64,000 nucleotides of DNA from Bradyrhizobium sp. Ec3.3 (GCF_000472925.1 NZ_AXAS01000037.1:41936-105935), one strand, 5' to 3'; positions 46,516 to 61,100 are shown, numbered from the stretch's first letter. Notes: generated from the letters alone by a model not told the origin. Made by a program: numbers and translations.

Positions 46516-48846
46516 TCAAGACGCCTTGCGAAGTTCGCGCGCCGCCGCGACCATGTTGACGAGCGCCGGGCGGACCTCCTCCCATTTGCGGGTCTTCAGG
46601 CCGCAATCAGGATTGATCCAGAGCTGCGAGTCCGACAGGCGTTGGCGGGCCAAGGCGATGAGATCTCCGATCTCAGTGGCTTCGGGAACGCGCGGCGAGT
46701 GGATGTCATAGACGCCGGGGCCGATGTCGTTCGGGTATTTGAAGGCCGTGAACGCATCAAGCAGCTCCATCTTAGAACGCGACGTCTCGATCGAGATGAC
46801 ATCTGCGTCCATCGCTGCAATTGCACCGATGATGGCGTTGAACTCCGAATAGCACATGTGGGTGTGGATCTGCGTCGCATCTGCGACGCCGGAGGAGCAG
46901 ATGTGGAAGCTTTCCACAGCCCAGTCGAGATAGGCCTTCCAGTCGGATCGGCGCAGGGGCAAGCCTTCGCGTAGCGCGGCCTCGTCGATCTGGATCATGG
47001 TCGCGCCGGCCTTTTCGAGGTCGCCGACCTCGTCGCGGATCGCAAGCGCGATCTGGCGGCAGGTCTTGCTGCGCGGTAGGTCATCGCGGACGAATGACCA
47101 GTTCAGGATCGTCACCGGCCCGGTGAGCATTGCTTTCATCGGTTTCTTGGTCAGCGATTGCGCGTAGCGCCACCATTCGACAGTCATGGGCTTCGGTCGC
47201 GAGACATCGCCGAACAGAACCGGCGGGCGAACGTAGCGCGAGCCGTAGGACTGCACCCAGCCGTGTTGGGTGAACACGAAGCCGGAGAGCTGCTCGCCGA
47301 AATACTGCACCATGTCGTTGCGCTCGAATTCGCCATGCACGAGCACGTCGAGGCCGATGTCTTCCTGCCACTGCACCGTACGGGCCGTCTCCGCCTTGAG
47401 GAATTGCTCGTATTGCGCGTCCGTCAGTTTTCCCTTGGCATGAGCAGCGCGAGCGTTGCGAACGTCGGCGGTCTGCGGGAACGAGCCGATCGTCGTCGTC
47501 GGAAAGGCCGGCAGACCAAAGCGCTTGCGCTGGACCTCTGCGCGGTTGGCAAAAGCGCTGGTACGGCGGCGCATGGCGTCGTCGATCGCCGCCATTCTCC
47601 GTGCAACGATCGCGTCGTGGATTTTCGGGGAGGTCTCGCGCGCCGTCGCCGCTAGATCGGATGCGGTCAGCGCGGCTGCGACACTCGCCTCGCCTGCGAG
47701 CGCCTTCGCGATGACCGTGAGCTCGCCGATCTTCTGCACCGAGAAGGCAAGCCAGCTCTTCACGTCCGGATCGAGATCGGTCTCGAGCTCAAGATCGATT
47801 GGGACATGCAGGAGCGAGCAGGAGGGTGCGAGCTGCACGCGATCCCTGCCGAACTTTGCAATGACGGGTTTGAACCGCTCGGCCAGTGCCGATAGGTCAG
47901 AACGCCACACGTTGCGGCCATCGATGACGCCGAGCGAAACCACGAGGTCCGCGCGGGCGCCGCATTCAATCTGGCTCAATTGTTGGGGAGCTCGGATAAG
48001 ATCGACGTGCAGTCCAGCCACAGGTAGCTTCAGAGCGGTCGCCAGGTTGTCGCCGATCGCTCCGAAATAGGTGGCCAGCATGATCTTGATGGCAGGTACC
48101 TCATTGGCGAGACACCCATAAGCACGCTGAAGCGCATTCCGCGTTGTCTCGTCGAGATCAAGCACCAGGCACGGCTCGTCAAGCTGGACCCACTCGGCTC
48201 CGCGTTTCGCCAGCTCCTTGAGAACCTCGACATAGACGGGCAGGAGACTGTCGAGCAGCGAGATCGGATCAAACGCCGGATCAGCGCTCTTGCCGAGCTT
48301 CAGGAAGGTGACCGGTCCTACCAGAACGGGACGCGTTTGGTAGCCAAGGGCTTTCGCCTCCTCATATTCCTCGATCGGCTTTCGGCAGGAGAGCCTGAAG
48401 ATCTGACCTTTATGGAATTCGGGCACCATGTAATGGTAGTTGGTATCGAACCACTTGGTCATCTCCTGCGCGGCGGACCCGCCGGCGTCATTGGGGTGAC
48501 TGCTACTTGCTTCATGCTCCCCGCCTTGAGAGCCGCGCGCCATGGCGAAATAGGTCTTCAGCGGGACCGGACCTACCTCCCAGCCATACGCCTCGGGAAT
48601 GGCGCCCACCATGACGCTGGTATCGAGAACCTGATCATAGAGTGAAAAGTCATTTGACGGGATGACGGTGACGCCGAGCGAGTGCTGACGCGCCCAATTG
48701 GCGACACGAAGACCGGCCGCAGCTTCAAGAAGCTGCCGGCTGCTGATCTTGCCGGCCCAATAGCCTTCGAGTGCCAACTTGAGTTCGCGGCGTGGCCCGA
48801 TACGTGGCATACCGAGAGTTGCGACAGGAAGTGAGAGAAGAGACAT
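46516..48846 (-). CDS. metE: Cobalamin-independent methionine synthase MetE
   Basis: MetE transfers a methyl group from methyl-tetrahydrofolate polyglutamate to homocysteine. The 776-residue product has both barrel halves. The C-terminal zinc ligands are HTHMCYSEFN (His, Cys), the Glu in DVISIETSRS, and NPDCGLKTR (Cys). The N-terminal half starts LPVATLGMPRIGPRRELKLALEGYW. The start at 48846 follows a long leader with a cobalamin riboswitch, so the upstream open frame is untranslated RNA. Expression is expected to fall when cobalamin is present, allowing MetH to take over. Confidence 0.95.
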   Translation of the reverse strand: MSLLSLPVATLGMPRIGPRRELKLALEGYWAGKISSRQLLEAAAGLRVANWARQHSLGVTVIPSNDFSLYDQVLDTSVMVGAIPEAYGWEVGPVPLKTYFAMARGSQGGEHEASSSHPNDAGGSAAQEMTKWFDTNYHYMVPEFHKGQIFRLSCRKPIEEYEEAKALGYQTRPVLVGPVTFLKLGKSADPAFDPISLLDSLLPVYVEVLKELAKRGAEWVQLDEPCLVLDLDETTRNALQRAYGCLANEVPAIKIMLATYFGAIGDNLATALKLPVAGLHVDLIRAPQQLSQIECGARADLVVSLGVIDGRNVWRSDLSALAERFKPVIAKFGRDRVQLAPSCSLLHVPIDLELETDLDPDVKSWLAFSVQKIGELTVIAKALAGEASVAAALTASDLAATARETSPKIHDAIVARRMAAIDDAMRRRTSAFANRAEVQRKRFGLPAFPTTTIGSFPQTADVRNARAAHAKGKLTDAQYEQFLKAETARTVQWQEDIGLDVLVHGEFERNDMVQYFGEQLSGFVFTQHGWVQSYGSRYVRPPVLFGDVSRPKPMTVEWWRYAQSLTKKPMKAMLTGPVTILNWSFVRDDLPRSKTCRQIALAIRDEVGDLEKAGATMIQIDEAALREGLPLRRSDWKAYLDWAVESFHICSSGVADATQIHTHMCYSEFNAIIGAIAAMDADVISIETSRSKMELLDAFTAFKYPNDIGPGVYDIHSPRVPEATEIGDLIALARQRLSDSQLWINPDCGLKTRKWEEVRPALVNMVAAARELRKAS

Positions 48847-48960
48847 AGCATTAACCCCATTATGGTGGGGGCAAAGGCCATGGCGGACGCGGGCAGGAGG
48901 GGCCGCGAAAGCGCCTGCTGCTTGGCGTACCACCGGACACCCCGCCCGTGGACGTTTGTG

Positions 48961-49131
48961 TTGTCGGGGCAGGTCTCCTGGCTCGCGGGTCATCGCCTGC
49001 ATCCGGCCTTCCCGAAGCATCTGCTTCAGTGACACGTGTGGATGCGGACTCGCCGCTTACAGTTGCGGGGGCAGCGCCGGCATTGCTTCAATCCTGAACG
49101 GATCGTGAGCGCACCGGCTTCCCTCTTAGCT
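48961..49131 (-). promoter_or_regulatory. Cobalamin (B12) riboswitch in the metE leader
   Basis: Read on the minus strand, the conserved elements appear in order: GAGGGAAGCCGGTG near 49125, the B12-box region GCGCTGCCCCCGCAACTGTAAGC near 49060 to 49080, GGGAAGGCC near 49010, and GCCAGGAGACCTGCC near 48970. This is the standard architecture of the element. It lies about 115 bases before the metE ATG, with room for a sequestering or terminating hairpin (GC-rich repeats near 48930 to 48965). Confidence 0.93.
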
Positions 49132-52100
49132 CCAGATCGAAGCGAGACCTGGAGAACCTCGACGCCTTCGATTTATCTGCAACCGAGGCGGTACGTCAAC
49201 CTCGAAGGAGGGCCACCTTTTCTGCGGCATGCTGCCGCGAATACGGCCTCAACAATGGAGGTCACTCCAAACGAACAGCCTGACGATGGGGTGCAAAACC
49301 AAATTTTGACCGGCGCCCCGACGGCCATTGTTGTCGATCGGCTTGGCCGCCCTGTCCGATCTCGAGCGTTCTCATGTCCTTATCCAACACCATGAGTTTC
49401 TTGTTCGTTCGGCACTGGGCGGCAATTTCTGCATCGATCATCCAGCGAAGTCTAAACCTTTGTGCCCCGGTCAACTACCAATCTTAGCAATTGATCGAAC
49501 CGGCAGATCGGTCAATCATGGATGAAAGACCTTCACGTAGGCCTCCTCACCTGTCGCAGACCCCGTAAAGAGCGCACGAGGGTGGCTCGTCACCGTCGCC
49601 AGTGGAGTTTGGCGGATCCCGCTATGCGGTCCAGCAATTTGGCGCTCGACAGCTCCTATCGCAGCTGAACAGCTGGTCTAGCGAACAAGCCGCGAATTTG
49701 GAGAGTTCCGCTATGAGTGCAACGGGCTTGTCGGACAATGTCATTCCTCGCGCCGACATCGTCAAACGCGCAGCGCGCATCGGAGCGGAAATCCGAAACA
49801 TCAAGCTGTCGGGCGATTTGCCGGACCAGACGATCGCCGCAATCAACGAGCTGCTGCTCGAGAACAAGGTGATCTTCTTTCGCGACCAGGGTCATCTCGA
49901 CGACGCCGAGCAGGAGCGCTTTGCTCTTCGTTTCGGAAGTCCGGCATGTCATCCGACGCTCGGTGCCATTAAGGGGACGGCGTCGATTATCGAGCTTGAT
50001 TCGGTCCGCGCCGGCAGCCGGGCCGACCTGTGGCACACCGATGGGACCTTCGTCGATGGCTACCCTAAAATCGCGGTGCTGCGTGGCGTTGTGATGCCAC
50101 CGTTCGGTGGCGATACGGTCTGGTCAAACACCGTCACAGCCTACCTCGACCTGGCACCGCCGCTGCAACGGCTTGCGGACAAGCTCTGGGCCGTTCACAG
50201 CAACGCCTTCGACTACGCGATAATGCCTCGCGCCAGCGAGCTCGACAAGAAGCACTTGGACGAAGTCTTCACCAAAACGATCTATCAGACTGAACATCCA
50301 GTCGTGCGCGTCCACCCCGAGACCGGCGAACGCACGCTGCTACTCGGCGCCCTGGTGCAACGTTTTGTCGGCATCCCGAAATACGACGGCCAGAAGCTGT
50401 TTGATCTGTTTCAGTCTCACATCACTGCGCTCGAAAACACCGTGCGCTGGAGTTGGAAGGAAGGTGATGTCGCGATGTGGGACAATCGCGCCACACAACA
50501 CTACGCGGTGAACGATTACGGCGATCAGCATCGGGTCGTTCGTCGCGCCACCGTCGCGGGCGAGGTACCCGTCAGCATCGATGGTCAGAGCAGCGTAACG
50601 CGCATCAAGACAGCAAAAGAGCCGGCCGCGGAGGTCGCCTAGCCGGTCCAAAGGATTGACCGCGGTCCGGCGATGCAAACTCTGCCTTTGTCATCCATCC
50701 CTGTATGCAGCATTCTTCAGCTCGGTTCGCCATCGCATTGAACGATGTCATTGAAAGCCATCGTGCCAGCGGCATGGATTCCCGGAGAGGCTGCATCGAG
50801 TTTGTTGGAGCTGAGTAAACCTGCAAGTGAGTGAACCGCAAGAGGCGGAACGTGGGTTTTGTCGCGTCAGCACAGGCGCTCTTCTTTCGAAAGAATGCCC
50901 TCCTTTAGGTTTCCTGCGCGTCTCTCGATCGGTTTTCTCACGCGTATTGACCCCGACATTTGCCGAGCCCCACGCCTTCTGAACCAGAGTCGGCACGTTT
51001 CGTTCGTCTTGGGCGACCCAATCCATAGCTATTCAGTAGATTGAAGGTGTGTCGTCAATCCGCGCAAATTTATTGCGCGTCAGCAAAACTGGCCTGCCGC
51101 TCTGCAAGCGCTTCCGCGGTGGTCTATCCCATGTCTTTGCGAAGCACACTATGAGCGGGAAAGCCAACCTCCCCCAGCAGACGATCCGACGACTTCGTGG
51201 CGACGACGCCAAGAGCGTGCTTTGCGCGTCTCGGTGTCTTTAAACGAGCCAACGTCCTGAAATGATTTTTACATCCACCTCTCGGCGCTAATGCCCTGGA
51301 GAAGCGAGTATCCAATCGATCGCGCTGTCCGTTGGAATGAGCACGCGAATCGCTAAGCAGCGCCTTGCGCCCGGTCACCTACCAACCTTGGCAATTGATG
51401 CAGCTGGCGGGCACATGGCAATTGTGCGTCAACGAAAGTGGTGCCTCTCACGTCAAGGAAGTCGGGATGCAATATGGATCTGGCCGCAGCGACGGGCCTG
51501 ATGAATCTGCTGTCTCGTCATCTGCGGCTATGGGGTCTACTTCTATCGCAATCTCTCTCGTTTCATGGAAGCCGATAGCAAACTGTCTTGCGCGATCGTC
51601 GAGCACTCAGGCGTCAAAGGTCTCGTGGCTTCGGGCTCGTCAGTTTCCTTGTCTCGCGGCTCACGCGCGGAAGACGAAAGTTCATGAAGCGAGCGCGCAG
51701 CGATGGTTTGCTGTTGCACTGTCTCTCGCGGCGAGTACCGTCGGGGGAGCGGCGGGAGCAGAAGCTGCCAATGAGCCTAGCCCCAAAAACGACACTTCGA
51801 GTGAGATTGCGCCGGAAAGAATTCAAAAGAAAAACCTTGCGGCTATCAAATCCCGAAGCGGCCGGTTCCAACGAGCCGGGCGTCTCATCACTAACGCGGC
51901 GCCCGCACAAAATACGAATTTGCTTGCGCCAAAATCCGACGGTGCGGCTCTGCTTACGAAGAATGGAACTCAGAAGAAGACCGCGCCCTTTTCAAAGTTC
52001 GCGCACCTCCAGGAAAAAGGTATGTGGCTCAATATTCCCGGGCCGGCCGATACGATAGATCAGGATTACGGCGGCGTTAGATCTGCGCTGGGAGAGGTCG

Positions 52101-55100
52101 GGATCGGCTATGTCGGCGGGACAGTAAATACCTTCGTAGTCAATCAACTGCCGGATGCAGCGAGAAGCACCATCCGCGATCAGTTATATGTCGGCCAGAA
52201 CCCGACGTTTAATACCCTAAACTTCATGATCGTGACGTACGATCTCAGCCGGTTTGGGATTCCCGATGGTCAGATCATCTTGGGAGCCCAGCAGCAATAT
52301 TGGACATGGAAGCCCGGCGGGCCAGATAGGGTCGGGATCAATACGATTGCCTACTATCAGACGGCTTTCGACGGGAAGCTCGAACTCAAATTCGGTTACC
52401 TCAGAAACATAAATGAGTTCGTAGGCACGGTGGTCGGAGGGAACGCAGCAGTCAACGTGTTTGGAGCATCATCGAATATCTTGTACCAAGCAGGCATGAG
52501 CAACAATGCGGCGCCGACGCCAGCTCTGAATCTGAAGTACAATTTTGATGATCGCTTCTACAATAAAGCCTCAATACAGCGTTCCCTCAGTCCAGACGGT
52601 CAATCTGCGCAGATCGCTGAAAATCCGATCGGCTTGAACTGGAGCACGACCAACGCGGGCGTTCTTTTTCTCGACGAAACCGGCTACAAGAACAAGGCTG
52701 CTCCAGGCTTGCCCGAGACTTGGTTGCGGGCTGGTGCCGGATTCAACAATAGCAGCTTCACGGACTTGCAGCGTCCGACTCAACCGAGAGCCAGCGGAAA
52801 TAGCATCTATTACATCGCTGCGGATAGGCAGCTCTGGCAGTCTGATGCCCAAGGCTCGGCAGCTCGTGGCATCTATGCGGGATTGTCCGTCATGTACGCG
52901 CCGCCTGACTTAAATCGAGTCAGCCAGTACTATGAGCTTCGTCTTTATGCGAAGGGGCTGTTTGTCAGCCGGCCGCACGATCAGATTGCTATTGTTGCCA
53001 CCAACACTGCGTGGAGCAACTTCGCAGTGGATGCTGCCTTGGCCAAGGGCCATCTTGCGCATCGCGACAGTACGGCGATTTCTGGAACATACACGGCGCA
53101 TCTGGCGCCCGGGATATATTCAAGCTTGGGACTGACATACATCAATAATCCGACAAGCATCACATACACACCCCGTACGGGACATGCGTTGAACTTGTTG
53201 GTGTCCACGTCGATGTTCTTCTAAGCTTCGAGAACTTTGATGATATCTGTGTGCGCTATGCTCGCTACGTGAAGGCGGATATCGCACGCTAGTGCGCCAC
53301 GGCATAGAAAGAACTGTGAGCCATGTCGCGACCTTCGTCTTTTCAGCTGGTCGCCTAACGTGGCTTCTTAGGCCCGATCCAGCCCCGCATCAGGCGAATC
53401 AGGGCAGACGGCATGCGCCATTGCCCGGAAGCGTTGTATGTCGGCTGCTTAGTTCCCGTGTTCAGGGAAGCGAAAAATGCAACGTTTCGGCAAAGCGCGC
53501 GGTATTGGAGGAGGACAGCTGCAGATGTCAAAGCGGCGCTCGAGCGAATCTCACTGGAGCAACGCTAAGGTGTGGACTTGCCCCAATTTGCGGCAGTGTC
53601 CAAACGGTGCCGCTGTTCGAACCAGAGCCGCATCTCGCGCAAAGTTTCGTACTCTGGTGAACGGATATCGGGATATCGATAATCCCTCCGAAAGATGAAA
53701 GCGTTGTTGTCATGGGGCAGAGTCGAATCGAAGAAGACCTTCTTGGAGAGAGAGAGCTGCCTGCGGACGCGCTCTATGGGATCCATACACTTCGGGCTCT
53801 GGAGAATTTTCCACTCACGGGCCGTACGATTGCGACGCTGTCTGAGTTTGTCGCTACAATGGCGATGGTGAAAGAAGCGGCGGCGCGCGCCAATCAAGAG
53901 ATCGGTGCGCTTTCAACCGATCAGGCGAAAGCCATCATCCAGGCCTGTCAGGAGCTCCGCGCCGGTAAGTACGATGCTCACCTCATGGTCGACGTACTCG
54001 AAGGCTCAGGTGGCACATCGTCCAACATGAACGTCAACGAGGTAATCGCAAACCTAGCCGCGCGGCTCGCCGGAAAGCCGGTTGGTAGCTACGCCTTCGT
54101 CCATCCAAATGATCACGTCAATCTCGGTCAATCCACCAATGACGTGCTTCCGACGGCGATGAGGCTTGCGGCCTTTCGAGTATCGGAGGGGACGTCGCCC
54201 GCCTTGATGCAATTGGCCGGTGCATTCTCCGACAAGAAGAAGGAGTATTGCGAAACCCTGCGGCTCGGCCGGACATGTTTGCAAGATGCAGTTCCAATGC
54301 TGTTCGGTCAAACATTCGGGGGATATGAGGCGGTCGTAGAACGCCACGCGAGACATGTGGAGGAGCTCCGCCGCCAACTTCTGGTCGTTCCGCTCGGCGG
54401 AACTGCCGTCGGGACCGGCTTGAATTCCAGACCGGGCTACAAAGAGGCGGCCTTTCGACAGCTGTCAAACCTGTTTGGCGACGAGGTCAAACCAGCGGCC
54501 GATCCATTTGACGCAATGCAGAACTTAGATGCGTGCGCTCGGCTGTCAGCTGAACTTCGAAATTCAGCAAATTCCCTTTGCAAGATCGCTAACGACCTCA
54601 CTGTCCTCTCGTCAGGTCCTGGCGGCGCTATCGGAGAGATCGCGCTGCCAGCGATTCAGGCTGGATCTTCGATCATGCCTGGCAAGGTAAATCCAGTGGT
54701 TCCTATCGCGGTTTGCCAAGCAGCTTTTGCCATCGCCGGGAACGATGCTGCCATCGCAATGGCCTGCCAACAAGGGCTGCTGGAGATCAATTGTTACGGT
54801 ATGCTAGTCTGCGATCGCCTGATCGATTCCATCACTCTCCTCCAACGTTCGACGACTATCTTCCTCGAACGTTGCGTACGCTCGCTTTCAGTCAACGAGG
54901 AGCGGTGCCGACATAATCTGCTGGCTTCGAATGCACTAGCAACAGCGCTGGTGCCCGAGTTCGGGTATGCAAGTGTCGCCGCGATGGTGCGGACCGCGCT
55001 CAACGAACATCGATCGTTTCTCGATATCGCCATCGAGCGTGGCTTGCTGGGGCAGAAAGACGTCCACTCGCTCATGCGCCGCGCTGCGGTTGAATCGACA

Positions 55101-58100
55101 AGCACGGAGTGAGGCAGATCGGCGAGGGAGACGAAGCGCAATTCAGGGAGGAGGATTCGGGCGTTCTGCTTGGACGCTTCCGCCTTCATCGTCGGATTGT
55201 GTTTCTGTGGTGGAGAGAGTGCCCAAGGGCTTGAACGATCCGTTGTCGGGGTCGTGATAGCGAGATGCCAACGCGCGACTCTCATTTTCAAGTTACCCAA
55301 TTTTGCCCAACCTTTGTCTTGAAAGGCCGCTAACGGCGAAAGAATGGCGGCCAGCCTTCGCGCTGCTGCGCGCCTTTCGGGAGGAGGAAGGCGAGTGGTT
55401 TTGCGGGCCAAAGAGCCCATCGGAGGGAAAAATGCCACGGAAGCTTGCCGCTTTTTCGCGGCCATTCGGCCAATTTTGCCAGAAGAGCTCTGATCTGCTC
55501 CACGCTTTGGGCCGGAACAGCCGTAGCGGTTACGCAAGCCAATGCGGACGACATCAACTGGCGGCAGTTCGAGGGTACGTCGATCGTCTGGGCATACGAC
55601 ATTCATCCGTGTGCCGACGCGGTCGCAGCCCAGATGCTGGAGTTCGAGAAGCTCACGGGGATCAAGGTGACGCCGGAGCTTTATCCGGACGATGCCTATT
55701 GGAATAAGCTGACGATCCAGCTCAGCACAAAGTCACCAAGCTGGGATGTCGTGGGTACCGGGATTCAACCCGCCTGGGATCTCGCACCCGGCCAGTTGCT
55801 TGAACCGCTCGATCGTTATCTGAACGACCCAAAACTCACCGCGGCGACCTATGACTACAAAGATTTCCTCCCTACACTGCGGGATTCACTGACATGGAAA
55901 GTAAAGGAAGGGCAGGTCGAGGCTGGAAGCGGGCAGGTGTGGGCCATCCCGCATGGCTTTGAAAACATCCAGCTGTTCTACCGTAAGGACATTCTCGGCA
56001 AGTACGGCATCAACGTTCCGACGACTCCGCCGGAGATGTCCGCCGCCTGCGAGAAGCTGAAGACTGCGGACCCCGCGATTACGCCATTAGGCGTGCGTGG
56101 CGTGCGGTTTTGGAGCAGCATCCACATCGCTGCAATCTCGATCGCCAAATCGTATGGCGTGCGCGATTTCGTCATCAAGGATGGCAAGCTGGAGACAGGG
56201 CTGGACCCGCCCGAGTCGATCGCGTTCCACAAGGATTACGTGGATATGATCAAGAAGTGCGCGGCTCCGTCCTTTGCCAACGACAATTGGTACCAGGTGG
56301 TCGATGGCATCGATTTCGCACCGGTCGGCTTGTACCCGTTTTGGTCACGTGTATCAAAAATGAATACACACGCGAGTTTCACGGCCTGTTCTGCTCTTTG
56401 GGCTAGGTTTAGAGAGATTGATGGCAGGACGTGCGTACTTCGGCCCGGTGGGTCCCCTCAGCGTGATTCTCGCCGATGGTGATAAGTGAGTTCTTGGCCT
56501 TGCCTCGAACTCAACAACCCGAGCTTGGGGCGGATTACTTCGGCTCGCCGTGCCAAGATGCGGACCGCTAAACGTTGTTCATATGGCGGGTACGTCGGCG
56601 GTCGGTGAAGCCGATGAGGGCCACCTCCACAAATTTGTTCAGCAAATGAGCAAACGTGACGACGGTGCGAGGTCTGTCGGGTCCCGAGCCCGACGGCGGT
56701 GGACCGCCGCCGAGGAGCTTCGGACCATCGAAGAGAGCTTGGCGCCGGCGGCCAGGGTTGCCGAAGTTGCGCGCCAACATGAAGCGTTCACCCTAATCTG
56801 CTTCCCGTTTGGCGGCGGCAGGCGCGCGGGGAGTGTTTGGCCTGGCCAACCTACATCGGGCAGGACGACAGGGTCCCGTTGCCTCAGTCTTCGCGGGGCC
56901 GACCAGCAAGCACTGGCAGCGCCTTCCAGGACGGGGCGCGATCGAGATTGGGTTCGCGGCCGGGGCCCGGATGCGGATCATGGTCGGTTGAGGCGCCGAC
57001 GCCGATGGCCGGGCTAGCTGATGGCCGCCGCACGATTTCCGTTGCTCCCCAATGTGTTAGCCGCCCCGAAAACTGGATTTTAGAAATCTGCTTGGGTTCG
57101 TCAGATAACGCTCTACTGCCGCGCCAAAGCAGGCGCTCACAACCGTTGTCGAAACGGATTCATATTGCAACGTCCCTGGACCGCTGCACGATCGTTGCCG
57201 CTCTCACGAGGTATCCTGCCCCTGTTGTCGGCTCGTCGCTTCCAAGACACTGTGATGTTCGGAACGAGGGGTGCACGCGCTCGCGGTTAAGCCATTGAAT
57301 AAAATGGAGAACGAGCTTCTCTGGGCTCTTCCTGCACGGTTGGCACGACTCTTGAGTTTCTCTCGTTGCGCAGCGGCAGGAGCGGCCGCGCGATCCTAGT
57401 GGTTAGGCCAGGCGTCCAGGACGCTCAGGTCATGCACGGCGACTGAGGGACAGGTCATGGATCGTCTGGAATTTCTTCGGACGAAGATAGAGAAAAACGA
57501 GCTTCCAACCTATGTCTACGGCTATCCTTCGAAGCGATCGTATCGGGTTTTCCCGCAACCACTCCGCATAACTGATGTTGTTGAGCAGGCTAGTCGCTCA
57601 AAGCAAATCAACATCTATATCCATATTCCGTTTTGTCGCTACCGCTGCACCTATTGCACTCTCTTTCTCACAACGCGCAATAGACAAGCGACCCAAGAGG
57701 CTTACGTTGCTCGATTGGCGGAGCACGTCGCTCGATATGGAGAATACTTCGGAGATCGAGAAGTTGTCAGCATCTATTTCGGCGGCGGCACACCGACGCT
57801 GCTAACAGAGCATCAATTCGGCGAGCTCTTCGCCGCCCTCGACGTTGCATTTCCAAAACGAAGCCAGCGATGTGAGATTACGGTGGAGGCCGCGCCGGAC
57901 TCTTTCAATAACAAACTTCTGGATTGCTTGAAGGCATTTGGCGTCAATAGAATGAGCATGGGCATCCAAAGCATGGAGCCGGGCGAACTTGCGAACTGCG
58001 GAAGACCATATTCGGTCGAGATTGCAAAAGCTGCAATCGAAGCCGTCATCAAGCGCTTTTCTCACGTCAACCTTGATCTGATTTACGGCCTGCGTGGTCA

Positions 58101-61100
58101 AAGCCGCGACTCCTGGATCTTTTCGCTTGGCCGCGTGCTCGACTATGAGCCGCAGACAGTTTCCCTTTATCCCGTTGTCGTTCGTCCGATGACGAACATC
58201 CTTGCGTCGAAAACGAACAATCCTGAATTATTTTTCTCTGAAGCGGAAAAGTATGAAATCTACGATCAGAACACTGCTTTGATGGAATCTAAAAGCTACC
58301 GCCAGGAATCCTTCACACGTTTCACCAGGATCACTGGCGACCATGCCTATCGGCAGGAGGTGTCGGACTTCGAGGGAACGCCCCTGCTAGGATTGGGAGC
58401 TGGCGCTAGAAGCTATTTCGGCCAATATCACTATAGCACGGGCTATGCCGTAGACCGGAGTACGACTTCGCGGATCATCAAGGCCTTCTCGGATCGTCCG
58501 TTCGATCCCGAGGCAATAGCATCACACGGAATTAGGCTGACTCCGGACGAGCTTGTGCGTCGTTACGTCCTGCTCGGCCTCACCTTGTCAGCCTTAAGCA
58601 GAAAAAATTACGCTGCATTATTCGGACGGGCGCTGGCAGTGGACTTTGGCGAAGAACTGAAAGCGCTCGAGTCTTTGCGCCTCGTCAATTCGGCAGATGG
58701 TGATGTTTATCAACTTACTCATAAAGGGTTCAAGTATTCGAGCATTATGGCCCGAATGTTCTATTCCAACACGATGATTATCCTTGAGGAGCAATATCAG
58801 GCAGAGTGAGGGCGGTATGGAAGAGGAGACGAGACATTCGCCGTTTTGGTGGGATGCGGGCTACGCCGACCACAACGTTTCATGTATGGGTGGTCCTAGC
58901 CCGGAAATCTTCGAGATCGCGCCAGCACTCCGTGCGGAAAGCGTGGTTGTGGAGCTTGGCTGCGGCGAGGGGCGCAACGCTCTCTATTTGGCTCAGTTCG
59001 GTCATCAGGTCATCGCGACCGATATATCTGAGGCCGCTATCTCCAAGCTGAATCGGCTCGCAAGCCATCTTGCCGTGAAGGTAACAAGCGGTGTGGCTGC
59101 TGTGGAAGATTTCCAGCCCCCACCTTACCTCGACGTCTTCATAGCGCATTCGGTCTTGCATTTCACGGAACGGACCGTCTGGAAACCCCTCGTCATAGCC
59201 CTGGTCGATCGAACGCGGCCTGGAGGATTTCATTGCTTCACCAACACGCTCGATCAACCAGACCATCCTATCCCCAAGGAGGGGTTGGCAGCTGGCCACA
59301 AAAAGTCGTTCGCACGTGGAGAGCTTGAGGCCATCTATACAGAAGCCGGCTGGGAGATCTTACGGTCCGATCATTACATTAAATGGGACTCGCATCCTGG
59401 CATCCCAATTCATTCGCACTGCATCGAGAAAGTTGTGGTTCGTAGGCCCATCGGATCTGAAGATCTCCCGCGAATGATAGCTGAGCCCATCAAGGCAGCC
59501 GGGATGATTCCTGCCGAACAGTTTGATGGGTTGAAACTGAGCACACCGCGCGATGCCATAATTGAAATGTTCGGCTCGCCGTTAGCCAGCCTTGGCGTGG
59601 CGACTAACCGCAAGACAGTCGGGGGCAACAATCAAGGGGCCATAGCCGACGGCTACTTGCGCGAGGATATGATCTATGGCGATCACGGTCTTCAGTTCGT
59701 TAACGGAACGCTCACAGGCAAATATCGATATTTCACGCCCCCGAAGCGCTTGAGCATTCGAGAAGCGTAAGCTTCAACAAAAGTCCTCGTTAGGGTCTTG
59801 GCCGCAGAGCCACGTCGTTCGTCTGCTCTTACTGTTTCCTGGCGGGAGTTTCCGACGTGCCATCATGGGCGAAGCCCATGCACAAGAATATCTAGGCCGC
59901 GACTGAAATATCCTCCAGGGCCTTCGCGGCGAAGTGCTGGGGTAGGGCAGACCTCGCATCTTGCAGTAGCGCCAGCCCTGCTTAGGCACGCTGCTTGCTT
60001 CGTTCAAGGAAGCATTGCCGAAACTCCCCGGCGATGTAGGGGCGGGCCGGCGCATCACATCGAGGCGTCGGGGCGTCGGCCGCTCCGCTTTGAAGCCCAG
60101 TAGTAGGAGGATATATGAAAGCCCACGTTCGGGCAGCGGCGGCTGCGGTTGCGTTGGCCCACACGTTGGGACGCGCAATCGTGCGCGTGCACGAATACGA
60201 AGCTTCCGTATCTTCCAGGATCAGCGCGTCTATACGAGAGGGAATAGTCAGTGGTTATGACTACGGCAGGCATTGCTACGTAACCGGTGCCTTACCGAAC
60301 CTGTACCACCATGGTGAACGGTCGCATTTGATGCTCAAACCGAGGAGCTCGGGTGTCTACGGCGGATTCGATCACGATACGACATCCCACTTCTCTGTGA
60401 ACGTCACAGGCGGTGAAGCCTGCGTCTACGACTACAATGAAGACTTGTACTTCGCATACAGCGTCTGACCATGCATCTCGAGCGGGCGCCCGCCCTCGCT
60501 CGACGCTGCGATTGCGGTGGAGTCCCGGCGATTTGACAGAAACCCAACTCACCTTGTCGCATCCGCAACATTGCCGGGGACATTTATTCGAACGCGGCTT
60601 CGCCGTCACCAGCAGGACGAACCAGTTTGCTTGAACATTTGAACCCTCATCCGCGATTGGCGCGAGGTTTGCTAGGGATCCTAGCAACGCGAACGTCGCC
60701 CATGAAAGTCACTGCTAAGGCCCATGATCCGGGCGCGCCAAGGCTCTTCGCATTGGTGCTCGGCACGAACGAAATCGCTTCCGCCATCGCCACGAAACTC
60801 ACCGAAGCGACGTTTGCCGTGGTGATGAGACACGATGCCTTTCCACCGGTGATCCGCCGCCGCATGGCATTTCATGACTCGCTGTTCGGCGAGCTATGCG
60901 AAGTTGAGGGCGTCGTGGGCAAACGGGCCGATACGCTGGCGGAAATCACGTGGATTCACGCCGACCCGAACAGCGTGGCAGTGACCGAAATGCGCTTCTC
61001 CGACATTATTGCCTCGCGCTCGCTATCCGTGATCGTCGATGCACGCATGCAGAAGCATCGAACACCTCGCGACCTCCGCGGCTTCGCACCGGTAACAGTC